Shown here in pieces: positions 34,529-43,747 of a stretch of DNA of 64,000 bases (position 1 is the first letter of the stretch; every line of letters starts with the position of its first letter). The DNA is from XYD12-FULL-36-8 sp964613805. Lineage in GTDB: Bacteria > Bacteroidota > Ignavibacteria > Ignavibacteriales > Ignavibacteriaceae. Both the position numbers and the translations under genes were made by a program. The stretch covers positions 124,001-188,000 of the forward strand of contig CAZTJF010000002.1 of NCBI GenBank assembly GCA_964613805.1. Direction: 5' to 3'. A model generated the notes under the pieces. That model saw only the letters and a program-made list of their open reading frames with translations. It was not told the origin of the DNA and ran no database searches.

Positions 34529-35005
34529 CTACTTAATTGATAAAATTTCAAACTCCATTAATCCGGCGGGCGCTTTTACTTTAACTTTATCACCTACCTT
34601 AAAGCCAAGCAGCCCTTGCCCGACGGGAGATGTAACCGAAATTTTTCCTGCTTGAAAATCTGCTTCTTCTGGGGAAACTAAAGTGTACTCAACAATTTTC
34701 TTGGTCTTTAAATTTTTGATTGAAACAACAGATAAGATGTGAACCTGATCATTTGAAAACTGTGATGTATCAATAATTCTTGCGCGTGATAAAACTTTTT
34801 CAAGTTTACTGATCTTCAGTTCAAACAAACCTTGTTCCTCTTTTGCAGCGTCATATTCGGCATTTTCAGAAAGATCGCCATGAGATCGTGCTTCGGCAAT
34901 TTTTGCAGCAATTGACTTTCTTCCAGTTGATTTCAACTCTTGAAGTTCTCTTTCCAACTCCATAAGTCGTTCTTTGGTTAAGTATACAAAATTATTATCG
35001 GTCAT
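34529..35005 (-). CDS. greA: transcription elongation factor GreA
   Basis: A 158-residue factor that stimulates transcript cleavage by backtracked RNA polymerase. The N-terminal coiled coil carries the acidic tip ARSHGDLSENAEYDAA (about 44-59) and the C-terminal domain ends with the conserved SPVGQGLLGFKVGDKVKV. It is the first gene of the minus-strand run greA-ribD-ribE-tilS-hpt-ftsH. The 269-bp spacer before it holds a spaced inverted repeat (AGCTTGTCAAG 35098-35108, CTTGGCAAGCT 35154-35164) of unknown meaning. Confidence 0.95.
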   Translation of the reverse strand: MTDNNFVYLTKERLMELERELQELKSTGRKSIAAKIAEARSHGDLSENAEYDAAKEEQGLFELKISKLEKVLSRARIIDTSQFSNDQVHILSVVSIKNLKTKKIVEYTLVSPEEADFQAGKISVTSPVGQGLLGFKVGDKVKVKAPAGLMEFEILSIK

Positions 35006-35203
35006 AATTATCTCTTATCTGTTTGAATGATTCAATAATTTAAAAAAAAATTACCACGGTTCAACCAGTGGCATGTGAAACTTAAATAAATAAAGTTAGC
35101 TTGTCAAGAATCTGCCGAGATTTCTACTCAACTTTTTGTGATATTAAAGCATACTTGGCAAGCTAGAATGTCTCATTTTCGAATCTTAATGTATTATGAA
35201 AAA

Positions 35204-35234
35204 TTGATTCTGATTTTTATCAAAAGTATATTTA
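35204..35234 (+). promoter_or_regulatory. promoter of the M12B-like metalloprotease gene
   Basis: TTG (35204-35206), 20 bases, TATATTTA (35227-35234), matching the Bacteroidota promoter pattern; the start codon is 40 bases downstream. Confidence 0.5.
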
Positions 35235-35274
35235 CATAAATTTTACTCATTATTAATTAAATCTCAGGAAATTT

Positions 35275-37929
35275 ATGCAAAACTTCCCAACAGTTTCTTC
35301 TTTTTCTAAAAAGAAGGTATGTGATGACTATCTTCGAACTATTGCATGGATGATAGTCGCTCTTTTTCTTTTCTCAAATTTTGCCGCAAATGCACAACAA
35401 AACAAAGCGATTTGGTTTGATGTTTCTGAAAGCTCGATAACAAATCAGAGTAATAGAGTAATCGTACCGCAAGAATACAGAACATTACTCATGAATAAAA
35501 CAAATCTGCTGCAAATTTTAGATCAAGCTCCAAGGGAATTTACCAATGAAGCTAGAAATGTGAAAATTGCTTTGAAACTTCCTTACCCAAACGGTGAACT
35601 AAAAGAATTTTATATTTTAAATTCTCCAATAATGGAAGACGGTTTAGCCAGCAGATACCCAAACATTAGAACTTTTATCGCTTATGGGCTTGATGAGCCA
35701 TCAGCTTCAGGAAGAATTGATTTTACCCCTGCAGGTTTTCATGCAATTATTTTTACAAATGAAGGAACCATATATATTGATCCTTACAGTCAAAATACTT
35801 CTGATTATTACATCAGTTATTATAAGAAAAATTACATTCCAAGCGAGGCAAACTTTTTTAGCGAAATAGGTGTGCTTGGTACTGATTTACCTGCTGCAAA
35901 AGAAATCGAGCAGCTTGTAAAAAATGGAATTGAATTAGCTGCTCCAATAAATTTAAGAACATATCGTTTGGCTTTAGCAACTACCGGTGAATATACTGCC
36001 TATCATGGCGGTACAGTTGCCACAGGTTTAGCAGCCGTAGTTACTGCAATGAATCGTGTTAATGGCGTATATGAAAAAGAGGTAGCGGTTAGAATGGTTC
36101 TGATTGCCAACAATGATACATTAATCTATACAAACGCATCAACAGATCCATATACAAACAACAACGGTTCAACAATGCTGGGACAAAATATTTCGAACCT
36201 AAATTCCATTATTGGTTCGGCTAATTATGATATTGGCCACGTTTTCAGCACAGGTGGGGGCGGCGTTGCCTATTTAGGTTGTGTTTGTACAAGCAACAAG
36301 GCAGGCGGTGTGACAGGACTTCCATCCCCGACAGGTGATCCATTTTACATTGATTACGTCGCTCATGAAATGGGACATCAATATGGAGCAAATCATTCAT
36401 TTAACGGAAGTACTGGTTCTTGCAGCGGTGGGAATCGTAATGCTGCAACTGCTTATGAACCCGGAAGCGGATCTACAATTATGGCTTACGCTGGTATTTG
36501 CAGTCCTCAGAACATACAAAATGCGAGTGATGATTATTTTCACTTAGTAAGTTTACTTGAAATTGTTGCATTCACTCAATCAGGGTCAGGCAATTCTTGT
36601 GCAACACAAACAGCAACCGGGAATAATACTCCAACAATTTCTACAATACCATCAGGTGGATTCACTATCCCAATCAGCACTCCTTTTAGCTTAACAGGTT
36701 CAGCTACAGATCCTGATAACGATCCGTTAACTTACTGCTGGGAAGAATATGACCTTGGTGCTGCTGGTGCTCCAAATTCTCCTTCCGGAAATGCACCGAT
36801 TTTCAGAAGTTTTAAAGGAACCACTAATCCAACTAGAATCTTACCAAAAATTTCTGATATAATTAATAACACTCAGACTATGGGAGAAATTCTTCCGACT
36901 TACACTAGAAACCTGAGTTTCCGTTTGACCGCTCGTGATAACAAAGTCGGTGGCGGCGGGTTTGGATACAGTAATGTTGGATTCTTTGCGAACAGTGCTG
37001 CAGGACCATTTCTCGTTATTTCACCAAATACCGCAGTTACATGGGAAGGACTTACAACCCAAACAGTTACGTGGAATGTTGCCAACACTAATGTTTCTCC
37101 AGTTAATTGTGCAAACGTCAATATCTTATTATCGACAAATGGAGGACAGACGTTTACCGTTACACTTCTTGCTAATACTCCAAATGATGGATCTGAAGTG
37201 GTTACAATTCCTAATTCTCCAACTACGACGGCAAGAATTAAAGTTGAAGCTGCCGGTAATATTTTCTTTGATATTTCAAATGTTAATTTCACTATTACCG
37301 CACCAGTTCCTGTCGAGTTGACTTCCTTTACCGCAGAGTATCATACTTCTTACGTAAAGCTAGAATGGCAGACAGCAACTGAAACTAATAACTACGGTTT
37401 TGAAATTGAAAAATGCAGACTGAATAACTCATCCCAAATTAAAAATTGGGAGGTTATTGGTTTTGTTCAAGGCAATGGCACAAGCAGTTCTCAGAATAAT
37501 TACAGCTATCCAGATAAATCAATTAATGCTGTTGGAAAATATTTTTACCGCTTAAAACAAGTTGACCTTGATGGTACTTATGATTATTCCCCTGAAATTG
37601 AAGTTGAAATTGCTTCGCCGAAGAGTTATAATTTAGCACAGAATTATCCGAATCCATTTAATCCAACCACATCAATTCAGTTTTCGGTTCCTGTTGCCGC
37701 CGATGTAAGGATAACTTTATATAATTCATTGGGGCAAGAAATTCAAGAATTGGTAAACCGAAATTTTGCTGCCGGATTACATTACTTTGATTTCTCTGCC
37801 GAAGGCGGATCTGCCTCTGGCAGAGATGCTACATTCATTACGAGCGGAGTATATTATTACCGGATTGAAGCAAACGGAAACGACGGCTCTAATTATGTTT
37901 CATTTAAGAAGATGGTATTACTCAAATAA
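35275..37929 (+). CDS. secreted M12B-like zinc metalloprotease with T9SS sorting tail
   Basis: An 884-residue exported protease. An unusually long signal region has its hydrophobic core near residues 24-39 (IAWMIVALFLFSNFAANAQ). The reprolysin-like catalytic domain contains HEMGHQYGANH, giving zinc ligands H364, H368 and H374 and catalytic E365. Two Ig/fibronectin-like segments follow, including VELTSFTAEYHTSYVKLEW (near 682). The tail is a type A T9SS signal (LAQNYPNPFNPTTSIQFSVP, ending FKKMVLLK). Within this tail the codons at 37801-37830 encode an extra EGGSASGRDA stretch containing a mini-palindrome. A terminator follows. Confidence 0.9.
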   Translation: MQNFPTVSSFSKKKVCDDYLRTIAWMIVALFLFSNFAANAQQNKAIWFDVSESSITNQSNRVIVPQEYRTLLMNKTNLLQILDQAPREFTNEARNVKIALKLPYPNGELKEFYILNSPIMEDGLASRYPNIRTFIAYGLDEPSASGRIDFTPAGFHAIIFTNEGTIYIDPYSQNTSDYYISYYKKNYIPSEANFFSEIGVLGTDLPAAKEIEQLVKNGIELAAPINLRTYRLALATTGEYTAYHGGTVATGLAAVVTAMNRVNGVYEKEVAVRMVLIANNDTLIYTNASTDPYTNNNGSTMLGQNISNLNSIIGSANYDIGHVFSTGGGGVAYLGCVCTSNKAGGVTGLPSPTGDPFYIDYVAHEMGHQYGANHSFNGSTGSCSGGNRNAATAYEPGSGSTIMAYAGICSPQNIQNASDDYFHLVSLLEIVAFTQSGSGNSCATQTATGNNTPTISTIPSGGFTIPISTPFSLTGSATDPDNDPLTYCWEEYDLGAAGAPNSPSGNAPIFRSFKGTTNPTRILPKISDIINNTQTMGEILPTYTRNLSFRLTARDNKVGGGGFGYSNVGFFANSAAGPFLVISPNTAVTWEGLTTQTVTWNVANTNVSPVNCANVNILLSTNGGQTFTVTLLANTPNDGSEVVTIPNSPTTTARIKVEAAGNIFFDISNVNFTITAPVPVELTSFTAEYHTSYVKLEWQTATETNNYGFEIEKCRLNNSSQIKNWEVIGFVQGNGTSSSQNNYSYPDKSINAVGKYFYRLKQVDLDGTYDYSPEIEVEIASPKSYNLAQNYPNPFNPTTSIQFSVPVAADVRITLYNSLGQEIQELVNRNFAAGLHYFDFSAEGGSASGRDATFITSGVYYYRIEANGNDGSNYVSFKKMVLLK
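37810..37824 (+). repeat. mini-palindrome inside T9SS tail coding region
   Basis: TCTGCC-TCT-GGCAGA forms a perfect 6-bp stem with a 3-nt loop within the codons for GSASGR. Typical type A tails go from a FDFSA-like strand directly to TSGVYYYRIEA, so these codons look like a small in-frame insertion. Confidence 0.4.
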
Positions 37930-37961
37930 CCTTCAATCCAAATTCATCACTCAAAAATTAA

Positions 37962-37990
37962 AGGCGGTCTTTTGACCGCTTTTATTTTTT
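37962..37990 (+). terminator. rho-independent terminator
   Basis: GCGGTC (37964-37969), TTTT loop, GACCGC (37974-37979), then TTTTATTTTTT. It ends the metalloprotease gene. Confidence 0.9.
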
Positions 37991-38084
37991 TAGAGGCGGA
38001 CGCTCATTAACATTTGCCTCTGCATCATGTTTGGAAATATCGAATGTGATGCTTTAATTTGATGTATAATAAAGGAAATCAATT

Positions 38085-38642
38085 GTGAACAGATTAATTG
38101 AAATAAAATCAGAAGAGAATATTCCTCAACAATTTCAGGAAACGCCGATAGGACTTTTACTAGAATACCATAATCTAAATAGACCATATGAAACTTACAC
38201 AACTGCTCAACTGCTAATTGGGATGTGTATGGACAATCGAAAACATCTTCATATACCGGATAATTTTGCATTTATTATTCGAGCTGGCGGTGCAAATTTA
38301 CGATACAGCGAATTTAAGGTTTCGTATGCCATTGCTGTGGGCGGAGTACGAGCAATTGCTTTGATGGGTCATACTCAATGCGGTATGGTAAACTTGATTG
38401 CACGTAAGGAACAATTCATTCAAGGAATGATAGCTAATGCTGGATGGACAAAGGAAAAAGCCGAAGAACATTTTCAACACTTCGCTCCAATGTTTGAAAT
38501 TGGCAATGAAATTGATTTCATACTCAGCGAAACAAACCGGCTTCGATTGCGATATCCAAAAGTTATTGTTGCACCGCTTTTGTATCGTGTTGAGGACAAT
38601 AAGATTTATGTCATAGACAAAAGTTCAACCAGCAGGAACTAG
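38085..38642 (+). CDS. beta-carbonic anhydrase-family protein
   Basis: A 185-residue protein of the beta-carbonic anhydrase family, which interconverts carbon dioxide and bicarbonate. The zinc-site residues are in place: C48, D50 and R52 in CMDNR, then H96 and C99 in GHTQCGM. RAGGANLRYSEFKVSYAIA matches the family core. It starts at GTG 38085 with AAAGGA eight bases upstream. It is shorter at the N-terminus than plant-type enzymes and has the divergent cab-type pattern, so activity is likely but not certain. Confidence 0.83.
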   Translation: MNRLIEIKSEENIPQQFQETPIGLLLEYHNLNRPYETYTTAQLLIGMCMDNRKHLHIPDNFAFIIRAGGANLRYSEFKVSYAIAVGGVRAIALMGHTQCGMVNLIARKEQFIQGMIANAGWTKEKAEEHFQHFAPMFEIGNEIDFILSETNRLRLRYPKVIVAPLLYRVEDNKIYVIDKSSTSRN

Positions 38643-38699
38643 TTTTTCTTTATAAAATTGAGGCAAATATATGTCCCTAACTTAAATCACTGCGTAATC

Positions 38700-38931
38700 T
38701 CAGTTAGCTTCCTGTATCCTGCAAACTGATCTAAAGTTGCAGTACTGGCAAACTTTACTTTCTCAATCTTCAAGCAGTGATAAGTGAAACTTCCCTTCTT
38801 GAATTGCTGCGACATACTTATCAACTGCCGCAAGACAAATTTTTATTAATTCTTCATTCAGCTCAACATCTTTTTCCGCGGTAGTTTTTTTTCTGCTCAG
38901 CTTAATTGGCTGACATCCAAATTTTTCCTTA
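38700..38931 (-). pseudogene. decayed duplicate of the 3' end of the AddB-like nuclease gene
   Basis: About 230 bp are roughly 85-90 percent identical by eye to the end of the nuclease gene at 39703-39930. In the same frame it encodes KFGCQPIKLSRKKTTAEKDV, then KYVAAIQEGKFHLSLLED, a TGA stop (38765-38763), and after it ESKVCQYCNFRSVCRIQEAN with the iron-sulfur cysteines. The intact gene has an arginine codon at the position of that stop. The copy has no 5' part and is a remnant. The HigBA pair lies between the two copies. Confidence 0.8.
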
Positions 38932-38949
38932 ATATGCATTAAAATTTGT

Positions 38950-38967
38950 GTTGCCCGTTCGGACAAC
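38950..38967. promoter_or_regulatory. palindromic operator candidate of the HigBA locus
   Basis: GTTGCCCG-TT-CGGACAAC is an 18-bp palindrome with one mismatched pair. It occupies the space between the TTG and TATATTTA boxes of the promoter, where an autoregulating antitoxin would bind. Confidence 0.45.
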
Positions 38968-38981
38968 TTATTATATATTTA
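38951..38981 (+). promoter_or_regulatory. promoter of the HigBA locus
   Basis: TTG (38951-38953), 20 bases, TATATTTA (38974-38981). The GTG start of the toxin is at 38986, so the transcript would be leaderless or nearly so. Confidence 0.5.
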
Positions 38982-38985
38982 AAGC

Positions 38986-39339
38986 GTGAGTGAAATAAAA
39001 AAATACCGCTCAGTGATTTTCTATAAGGAGTACTTTGAGAGTTTCTTCCTTAAGCAAAACCAGAAGGTAAAAGACAAGATCATCTGGACTTTAAATCTTA
39101 TTGAGGAAATCCAATTTATTCCAGAGACATACTTAAAACACTTAGGAGGAACTGAAGGTATTTATGAAATTAGAGTTCAGCAAGCAAGTAATATCTTTCG
39201 TGTACTCTGCTTTTTTGATGAAGGCAAATTGATTGTGCTTGCTAACGCATTTCAAAAGAAAACTCAAAAGACACCAAAACAAGAAATTGTGAAAGCATTG
39301 AAAATAAAGGAAGAGTATTATGCGGAAAAAAAATATTAG
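38986..39339 (+). CDS. HigB/RelE-type toxin (Gp49-like)
   Basis: A 117-residue basic protein of the RelE/HigB superfamily, in the phage-derived Gp49-like branch. Landmarks are FFLKQNQKVKDKIIWTLNLI (helices), LKHLGGTEGIYEIRVQ, and the strand pair NIFRVLCFFDEGKLIVLANAF leading to the lysine-rich FQKKTQKTP and the terminal helix. Members are ribosome-dependent mRNA endonucleases. The order toxin first, antitoxin second and the 20-bp overlap with the HTH gene are the HigBA hallmarks. The start is GTG 38986. Confidence 0.85.
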   Translation: MSEIKKYRSVIFYKEYFESFFLKQNQKVKDKIIWTLNLIEEIQFIPETYLKHLGGTEGIYEIRVQQASNIFRVLCFFDEGKLIVLANAFQKKTQKTPKQEIVKALKIKEEYYAEKKY

Positions 39340-39619
39340 AACACTTGAAGAGTTCAAAGATAAGCACTATGGCAAAAAGGGAACTCCCAAAAGAGATAAA
39401 CTTGAAAAAGGTTACCGCGAATTTAAGCTCGGTTCATTAATTCTTGATGCACGCCTTGGAAAAGGTTTAACCCAAGAACAGCTTGCAGATAAATGTGGGA
39501 CGAATAAAGCATTTATCTCCAAAGTTGAAAACAATATTAAAGATGTTCGCCTTTCTACACTTCGTAAAATTGTAGAAGTTGGTCTCGAAGGCCAACTTAA
39601 TCTCTCAATAAGAGTGTGA
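39320..39619 (+). CDS. HigA-type antitoxin, XRE family
   Basis: A 99-residue antitoxin and repressor. A lysine-rich N-terminal segment is followed by a helix-turn-helix (about 36-90): LGSLILDARLGKGLTQEQLA and KCGTNKAFISKVENN. It overlaps the toxin gene by 20 bp. It should neutralise the toxin and repress the operon through the palindrome at 38950-38967, which is inference from family behaviour. Confidence 0.87.
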   Translation: MRKKNIRTLEEFKDKHYGKKGTPKRDKLEKGYREFKLGSLILDARLGKGLTQEQLADKCGTNKAFISKVENNIKDVRLSTLRKIVEVGLEGQLNLSIRV

Positions 39620-39702
39620 ATTTAGATTCAATCCTATGAATTCAAAGGAATGTAATCATCATTGAATTCGCAAATTGCGATGCCAAAAGCAAGTTATTTA
39701 TC

Positions 39703-42700
39703 TCATCCGATTTCCTGTATCCTGCATATCGCTCTAAAGTTACAGTACTGGCAAACTTTGGTTTCCCTGTCTTCAAGCATTGACAAGTGAAACTTCCCTT
39801 CTTGAATTGCGGCGACATACTTATCAACTGCTTCAAGACAAATTTTTATTAGTTCTTGATTCATCTCAACATCTTCTTCCGCAGTAGTTTTTTTTCTGGT
39901 GAGCTTAATTGGCTGGCGCCCAAATTTATCTTCGCTGTACTTCAATGAATAAATTTCCGATCCTACGGGTTCATAATCTTTCCTTAACTGTGCCTGGATT
40001 AACTTCTTGGCGGCATACATGTAAAGCGGCAATTGAAGGGATAGCCCTTTATACAAATCCTCTGTGGATGGCTTTTTACCGCCAAGCTTGTAGTCAACAA
40101 CTCTAAATCTCTTTTCAGAGTGGTCAACATCAACTCTGTCAATCTTCCCGCGAAATTTTGTATCACCGATTTTGAACTCTCCACTGCTTTGGTTTATCCT
40201 TCCAAAGCTAAGTTCAAAATATTCGGGGACATACGCTTCATCGTTATTTCTTTCCTCTTCTAAAAACTTGAAAAGAATTGAGTTCTTTCGCTTTCCGTTT
40301 ATGCCAAGGATTTTTTCAATCTCAAAGAATGATAATGCGGCATTAAAATTCGCCGCTTCAACTTTTGCTTCGGCAATTTTAAATATCAAATCTGCCGCTA
40401 CATGGAATTGCGTGTCGCTTGCGTTGTGCAGCACAATCTTTTTCCTTTTCAGTTCTGTATAAAACTCATAAAGAATTGAATGCAGCAAGCTTCCCATTTC
40501 CAATGCTTCAATTTCATCTGTGGGTTCTTCAATTGGTTCGAGGTTTAGTATTCTCTCGGCAAAATATTTGTAAGGACAAGCCGCATAAGTTTCAAGCTGC
40601 GAGATAGAATACTCCTTGTTTATAAGCGCTCCTAACTTTTCTTTACTATTCGGTAAAAGCATTTTGGAAACAAATCCTGTGTACTCCGATTCACCAAAAG
40701 GATTTTCAGTTCTCAGCTTATCAATTTCTACAGCATGCTTAATTGATTTAAAATCAATATTCAAATTTTTAAATGCTTCATCTTTTTCGATGTTCTCAAT
40801 TCCAACACTACCGATATACTTTAGCAATTCTTCTTTGCTGTAGAGATTATTCTGATAATTCAAGCTTGATTTTTCAGTCACACTAAACAGCGATAAAAAT
40901 TCATCAAGAAAATTTGATGTTACCAATTCCCTTCGCTCTTCTTTCACCGGATGAGTTAAATACAAGCGTTTATTCCAAGAACAAAGAGATTGATAGAAAT
41001 GATAACGTTCTTCTGTTTGGTGATTCTTTTCATTTTTAACGTAAGAACCGGATAAGAAAATTTCGGGAGTATAGCGTGTCGGGAAATCACCATCACACAA
41101 GCCCGAAATAAAAAGATAATCGAATTTTAATCCGCGTATTTCATTTATGGTTGTTATCTGAACTCCGTATCCCGGCTTCTCCTTAATATTGTAGCGGGCA
41201 GATGTAACGGCTGTTCGAATATTATTCAAGTAAAATTTTATAGGGAATTTTTCTTCATCCTTATATTCAAGCTGGAATAAATCGAGAAGTTCATTGATTG
41301 TTGACGAAAATTCTTCAAAAGCTTTAATGTTTTTTTCGGTTGAATCATCTTTACTATTCACAAGCAGCGAAGGAATTTGGAATGAGAAGATTAAATGATA
41401 AAAAGCTTCTTTGAACTCTGAAATAGCTAATGGCTTCGCAAATGGCTTTAGCAGTTCAAATATTTTTTTAATATCGCTCAAAGCTTTGGTATAAACTTCT
41501 CTATCACGATCATTTATTCCCCGCTCGTTATTTTCGAATACTGTGGGGTGATTCAAGGCATCGTTAAGTTTATCAACCCAATTTTTATAACCGGAGACTA
41601 CTTTGAGATTAACCGATGTTTTGAGAAGATTTGATAAATCTATTTGCGCAATTTTAAGATAGTTTAAGCTTAACGATCTGAAAATGTTTTTGTAGTAAAA
41701 ATCGTTCTCAAGGATTTCTAAAAAATTTATAAGAGCAATTACGATCGGCGAAGTGCCGAGGGAATATCTATCGGTAAGATTAAATGGGATTCCGAAATTT
41801 GTAAACACATCTCTTATGATCGGTGAATAATTTTGTATGAGATTAAATGCCAAACAAATTTTATCCGGTTCCACTTTATGATAGAGAATGAGTTCTTTAA
41901 TTTCCTTTGCAATCAACTCAATCTCTTCAACTCTGTCACCTGTCTTCAGCCGTATTAACTCGTTTTCAAAGCGTTTGATTTTATCACTTGCCTTTGATTT
42001 GAAAAGTTTGCTTCTCACTATGTTTTGAAATTCATTGAAAACGACTTGAGACTTATCTTCAATTTCTTTGAATCCTTTATTCACAAACTTGTTAAAGCAT
42101 TTATCGAGGTGAGAAAAAATCGAATGGTTGTAATTATAGTAATCAAAGCTAACAAACAGTTCAAGATTGTCTATGTGGCTTGAACGATTTATAATCTCAA
42201 TTTCAGGAGAAGTAAATTCGTCGAAACCATTTATAATTACAAAGTCAACATCAGGAAAAAGTGTGCGGAATTTTTTCTCAAAATTATTTTGGTCTAACTC
42301 AAGTAAAGCCGAATAAATATCTCCATTCTCTTTCAGTCCTATGTTATTGCACTTGTTCTGGTACATTTCATAAACAGCGGCAATGTCTTCTGCTTTTAAT
42401 TTTTCAGATCCTTCGAGCGACTTAGACTCTTCAAGCAAAATCTGAGGAGTGATTCCATGTTTCTTATACTCTGAAATTATATTTTTGACCCTATCTAAAG
42501 TCCCAGTCGGAACATCTTTTTTATAGTAAGAAAAATATTTCAGTTTAACATCATGAAAACTTTGCTTGATCAATACCGACGCTGCCGCATCGCTTATTAT
42601 TTTGGTTGAAGCATCTGAGTTATCAAAAAGTAATTTGGTTGAATAAGTTCTGATAGTTTCTAAATTAATTTTGCCTGTAGATTTTCCAGGAGAGAGTGAG

Positions 42701-42840
42701 ATTAATTCTTTCTTAAGGTAGCGGATTTTACGATTTGTCGGGACGATGAGAAGAAGTTCGTTAAGCTTACTAGCTTTAATTTTTTGATCAACTTCTAGAT
42801 CAATATCTATTGAGGTTTTAGAATTCTTTGTTAAAATCAT
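39703..42840 (-). CDS. AddB-like PD-(D/E)XK nuclease / inactivated helicase
   Basis: A 1045-residue protein of the AddB/RexB-like family used in double-strand break processing. The N-terminal helicase-like part (LLIVPTNRKIRYLKKELI) lacks a recognisable Walker A motif. The C-terminal nuclease has FRGKIDRVD and VVDYKLGG (the D and D-x-K residues). The iron-sulfur cluster cysteines are in TYAACPYKYFAERIL and the end VCQYCNFRAIC. No addA is adjacent. Its 3' end is duplicated beyond the HigBA pair at 38700-38931. Confidence 0.85.
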   Translation of the reverse strand: MILTKNSKTSIDIDLEVDQKIKASKLNELLLIVPTNRKIRYLKKELISLSPGKSTGKINLETIRTYSTKLLFDNSDASTKIISDAAASVLIKQSFHDVKLKYFSYYKKDVPTGTLDRVKNIISEYKKHGITPQILLEESKSLEGSEKLKAEDIAAVYEMYQNKCNNIGLKENGDIYSALLELDQNNFEKKFRTLFPDVDFVIINGFDEFTSPEIEIINRSSHIDNLELFVSFDYYNYNHSIFSHLDKCFNKFVNKGFKEIEDKSQVVFNEFQNIVRSKLFKSKASDKIKRFENELIRLKTGDRVEEIELIAKEIKELILYHKVEPDKICLAFNLIQNYSPIIRDVFTNFGIPFNLTDRYSLGTSPIVIALINFLEILENDFYYKNIFRSLSLNYLKIAQIDLSNLLKTSVNLKVVSGYKNWVDKLNDALNHPTVFENNERGINDRDREVYTKALSDIKKIFELLKPFAKPLAISEFKEAFYHLIFSFQIPSLLVNSKDDSTEKNIKAFEEFSSTINELLDLFQLEYKDEEKFPIKFYLNNIRTAVTSARYNIKEKPGYGVQITTINEIRGLKFDYLFISGLCDGDFPTRYTPEIFLSGSYVKNEKNHQTEERYHFYQSLCSWNKRLYLTHPVKEERRELVTSNFLDEFLSLFSVTEKSSLNYQNNLYSKEELLKYIGSVGIENIEKDEAFKNLNIDFKSIKHAVEIDKLRTENPFGESEYTGFVSKMLLPNSKEKLGALINKEYSISQLETYAACPYKYFAERILNLEPIEEPTDEIEALEMGSLLHSILYEFYTELKRKKIVLHNASDTQFHVAADLIFKIAEAKVEAANFNAALSFFEIEKILGINGKRKNSILFKFLEEERNNDEAYVPEYFELSFGRINQSSGEFKIGDTKFRGKIDRVDVDHSEKRFRVVDYKLGGKKPSTEDLYKGLSLQLPLYMYAAKKLIQAQLRKDYEPVGSEIYSLKYSEDKFGRQPIKLTRKKTTAEEDVEMNQELIKICLEAVDKYVAAIQEGKFHLSMLEDRETKVCQYCNFRAICRIQEIG

Positions 42841-43043
42841 GTATAAAAATAAACTTTTATTCGTCTAAAAAGGAGAAATGAAAAAATATTTTAAATCATT
42901 AGAACGCAGCTGACACAGATTGAACCGATTTACAAAGATTTTGAATCGGCATTAATCATTCGACACAACGTTCGCTTTGTGCTATTTAATTTTCTCTAAA
43001 ATTTTATAAACAAGAGAACTCAAATCATTCATACAATTTTAGC

Positions 43044-43073
43044 TTGATATTTAATTATGGATAACTAACTTTA
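43044..43073 (+). promoter_or_regulatory. promoter of the barrel-protein gene
   Basis: TTG (43044-43046), 19 bases, TAACTTTA (43066-43073), 20 bases before the start codon. The rest of the 42841-43093 gap shows nothing recognisable. Confidence 0.4.
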
Positions 43074-43093
43074 CTATCAAAAATATGTGAATT

Positions 43094-43744
43094 ATGAAAA
43101 AATTATTTTTATCACTGTGTATTGCAATTCCAATGTTTAGCTTAAATGCTCAAGGTATTGGAGAATTAGCTGAAGAAGTAGACTCAAAAGTATTTCCCAA
43201 TAATTCATTTGGTTTAGATATAATGTTTAGCGAGGGTGGAATTGGAATGGGACTTTTCTACAGAAGGCAATTGAGTCAAAAGCTCACTGTGTTCACAGAT
43301 TTTTCAATATCTGAAGCAAAAGACGAGCAAGAGATCGAATATGTTGAACCATATTATCCTTATCAAACAATTACTTACGGAAAGAAAAACAGAATCTTTC
43401 TTCTGCCTTTAAATTTTGGAATGCAGTATAGATTATTTGAAAACGTTCTATCTGATAATCTTCGTCCGTATTTTAATTTAGCAGTGGGTCCAACAATGGT
43501 TGTTACAACTCCATACGACAGGGAATTTTTCAATGCTTTTGGAAAAGCTGAATCCAAATTTGCTTTAGGTGGTTATATCGGGTTTGGCGGTAATTTTGGA
43601 TTGGATAATTCAAGTTTAATCGGATTGAATATACGCTACTACGTAATCAGACTTTTTGATGACGGTGTGGAAAGTTTATACGGAAAATATAAAAAGGATT
43701 TAGGCGGAATTTTCCTAACAATAAACATTGGAATGATGTACTGA
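43094..43744 (+). CDS. outer-membrane beta-barrel protein
   Basis: A 216-residue exported protein with a signal peptide (MKKLFLSLCIAIPMFSLNAQ) and about eight predicted amphipathic strands, typical of small OmpA-like or porin-like barrels in Bacteroidota. It ends with the hydrophobic strand GGIFLTINIGMMY. It belongs to a broad family without assigned function. It is convergent with the redoxin gene 3 bp away. Confidence 0.7.
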   Translation: MKKLFLSLCIAIPMFSLNAQGIGELAEEVDSKVFPNNSFGLDIMFSEGGIGMGLFYRRQLSQKLTVFTDFSISEAKDEQEIEYVEPYYPYQTITYGKKNRIFLLPLNFGMQYRLFENVLSDNLRPYFNLAVGPTMVVTTPYDREFFNAFGKAESKFALGGYIGFGGNFGLDNSSLIGLNIRYYVIRLFDDGVESLYGKYKKDLGGIFLTINIGMMY

Positions 43745-43747
43745 GAT

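Noticed and set aside
36900..37321. Long antisense and shifted open frames inside the metalloprotease gene
   Set aside because: They are composition shadows of the T9SS cargo gene; the peptides show no domain and no start signals.
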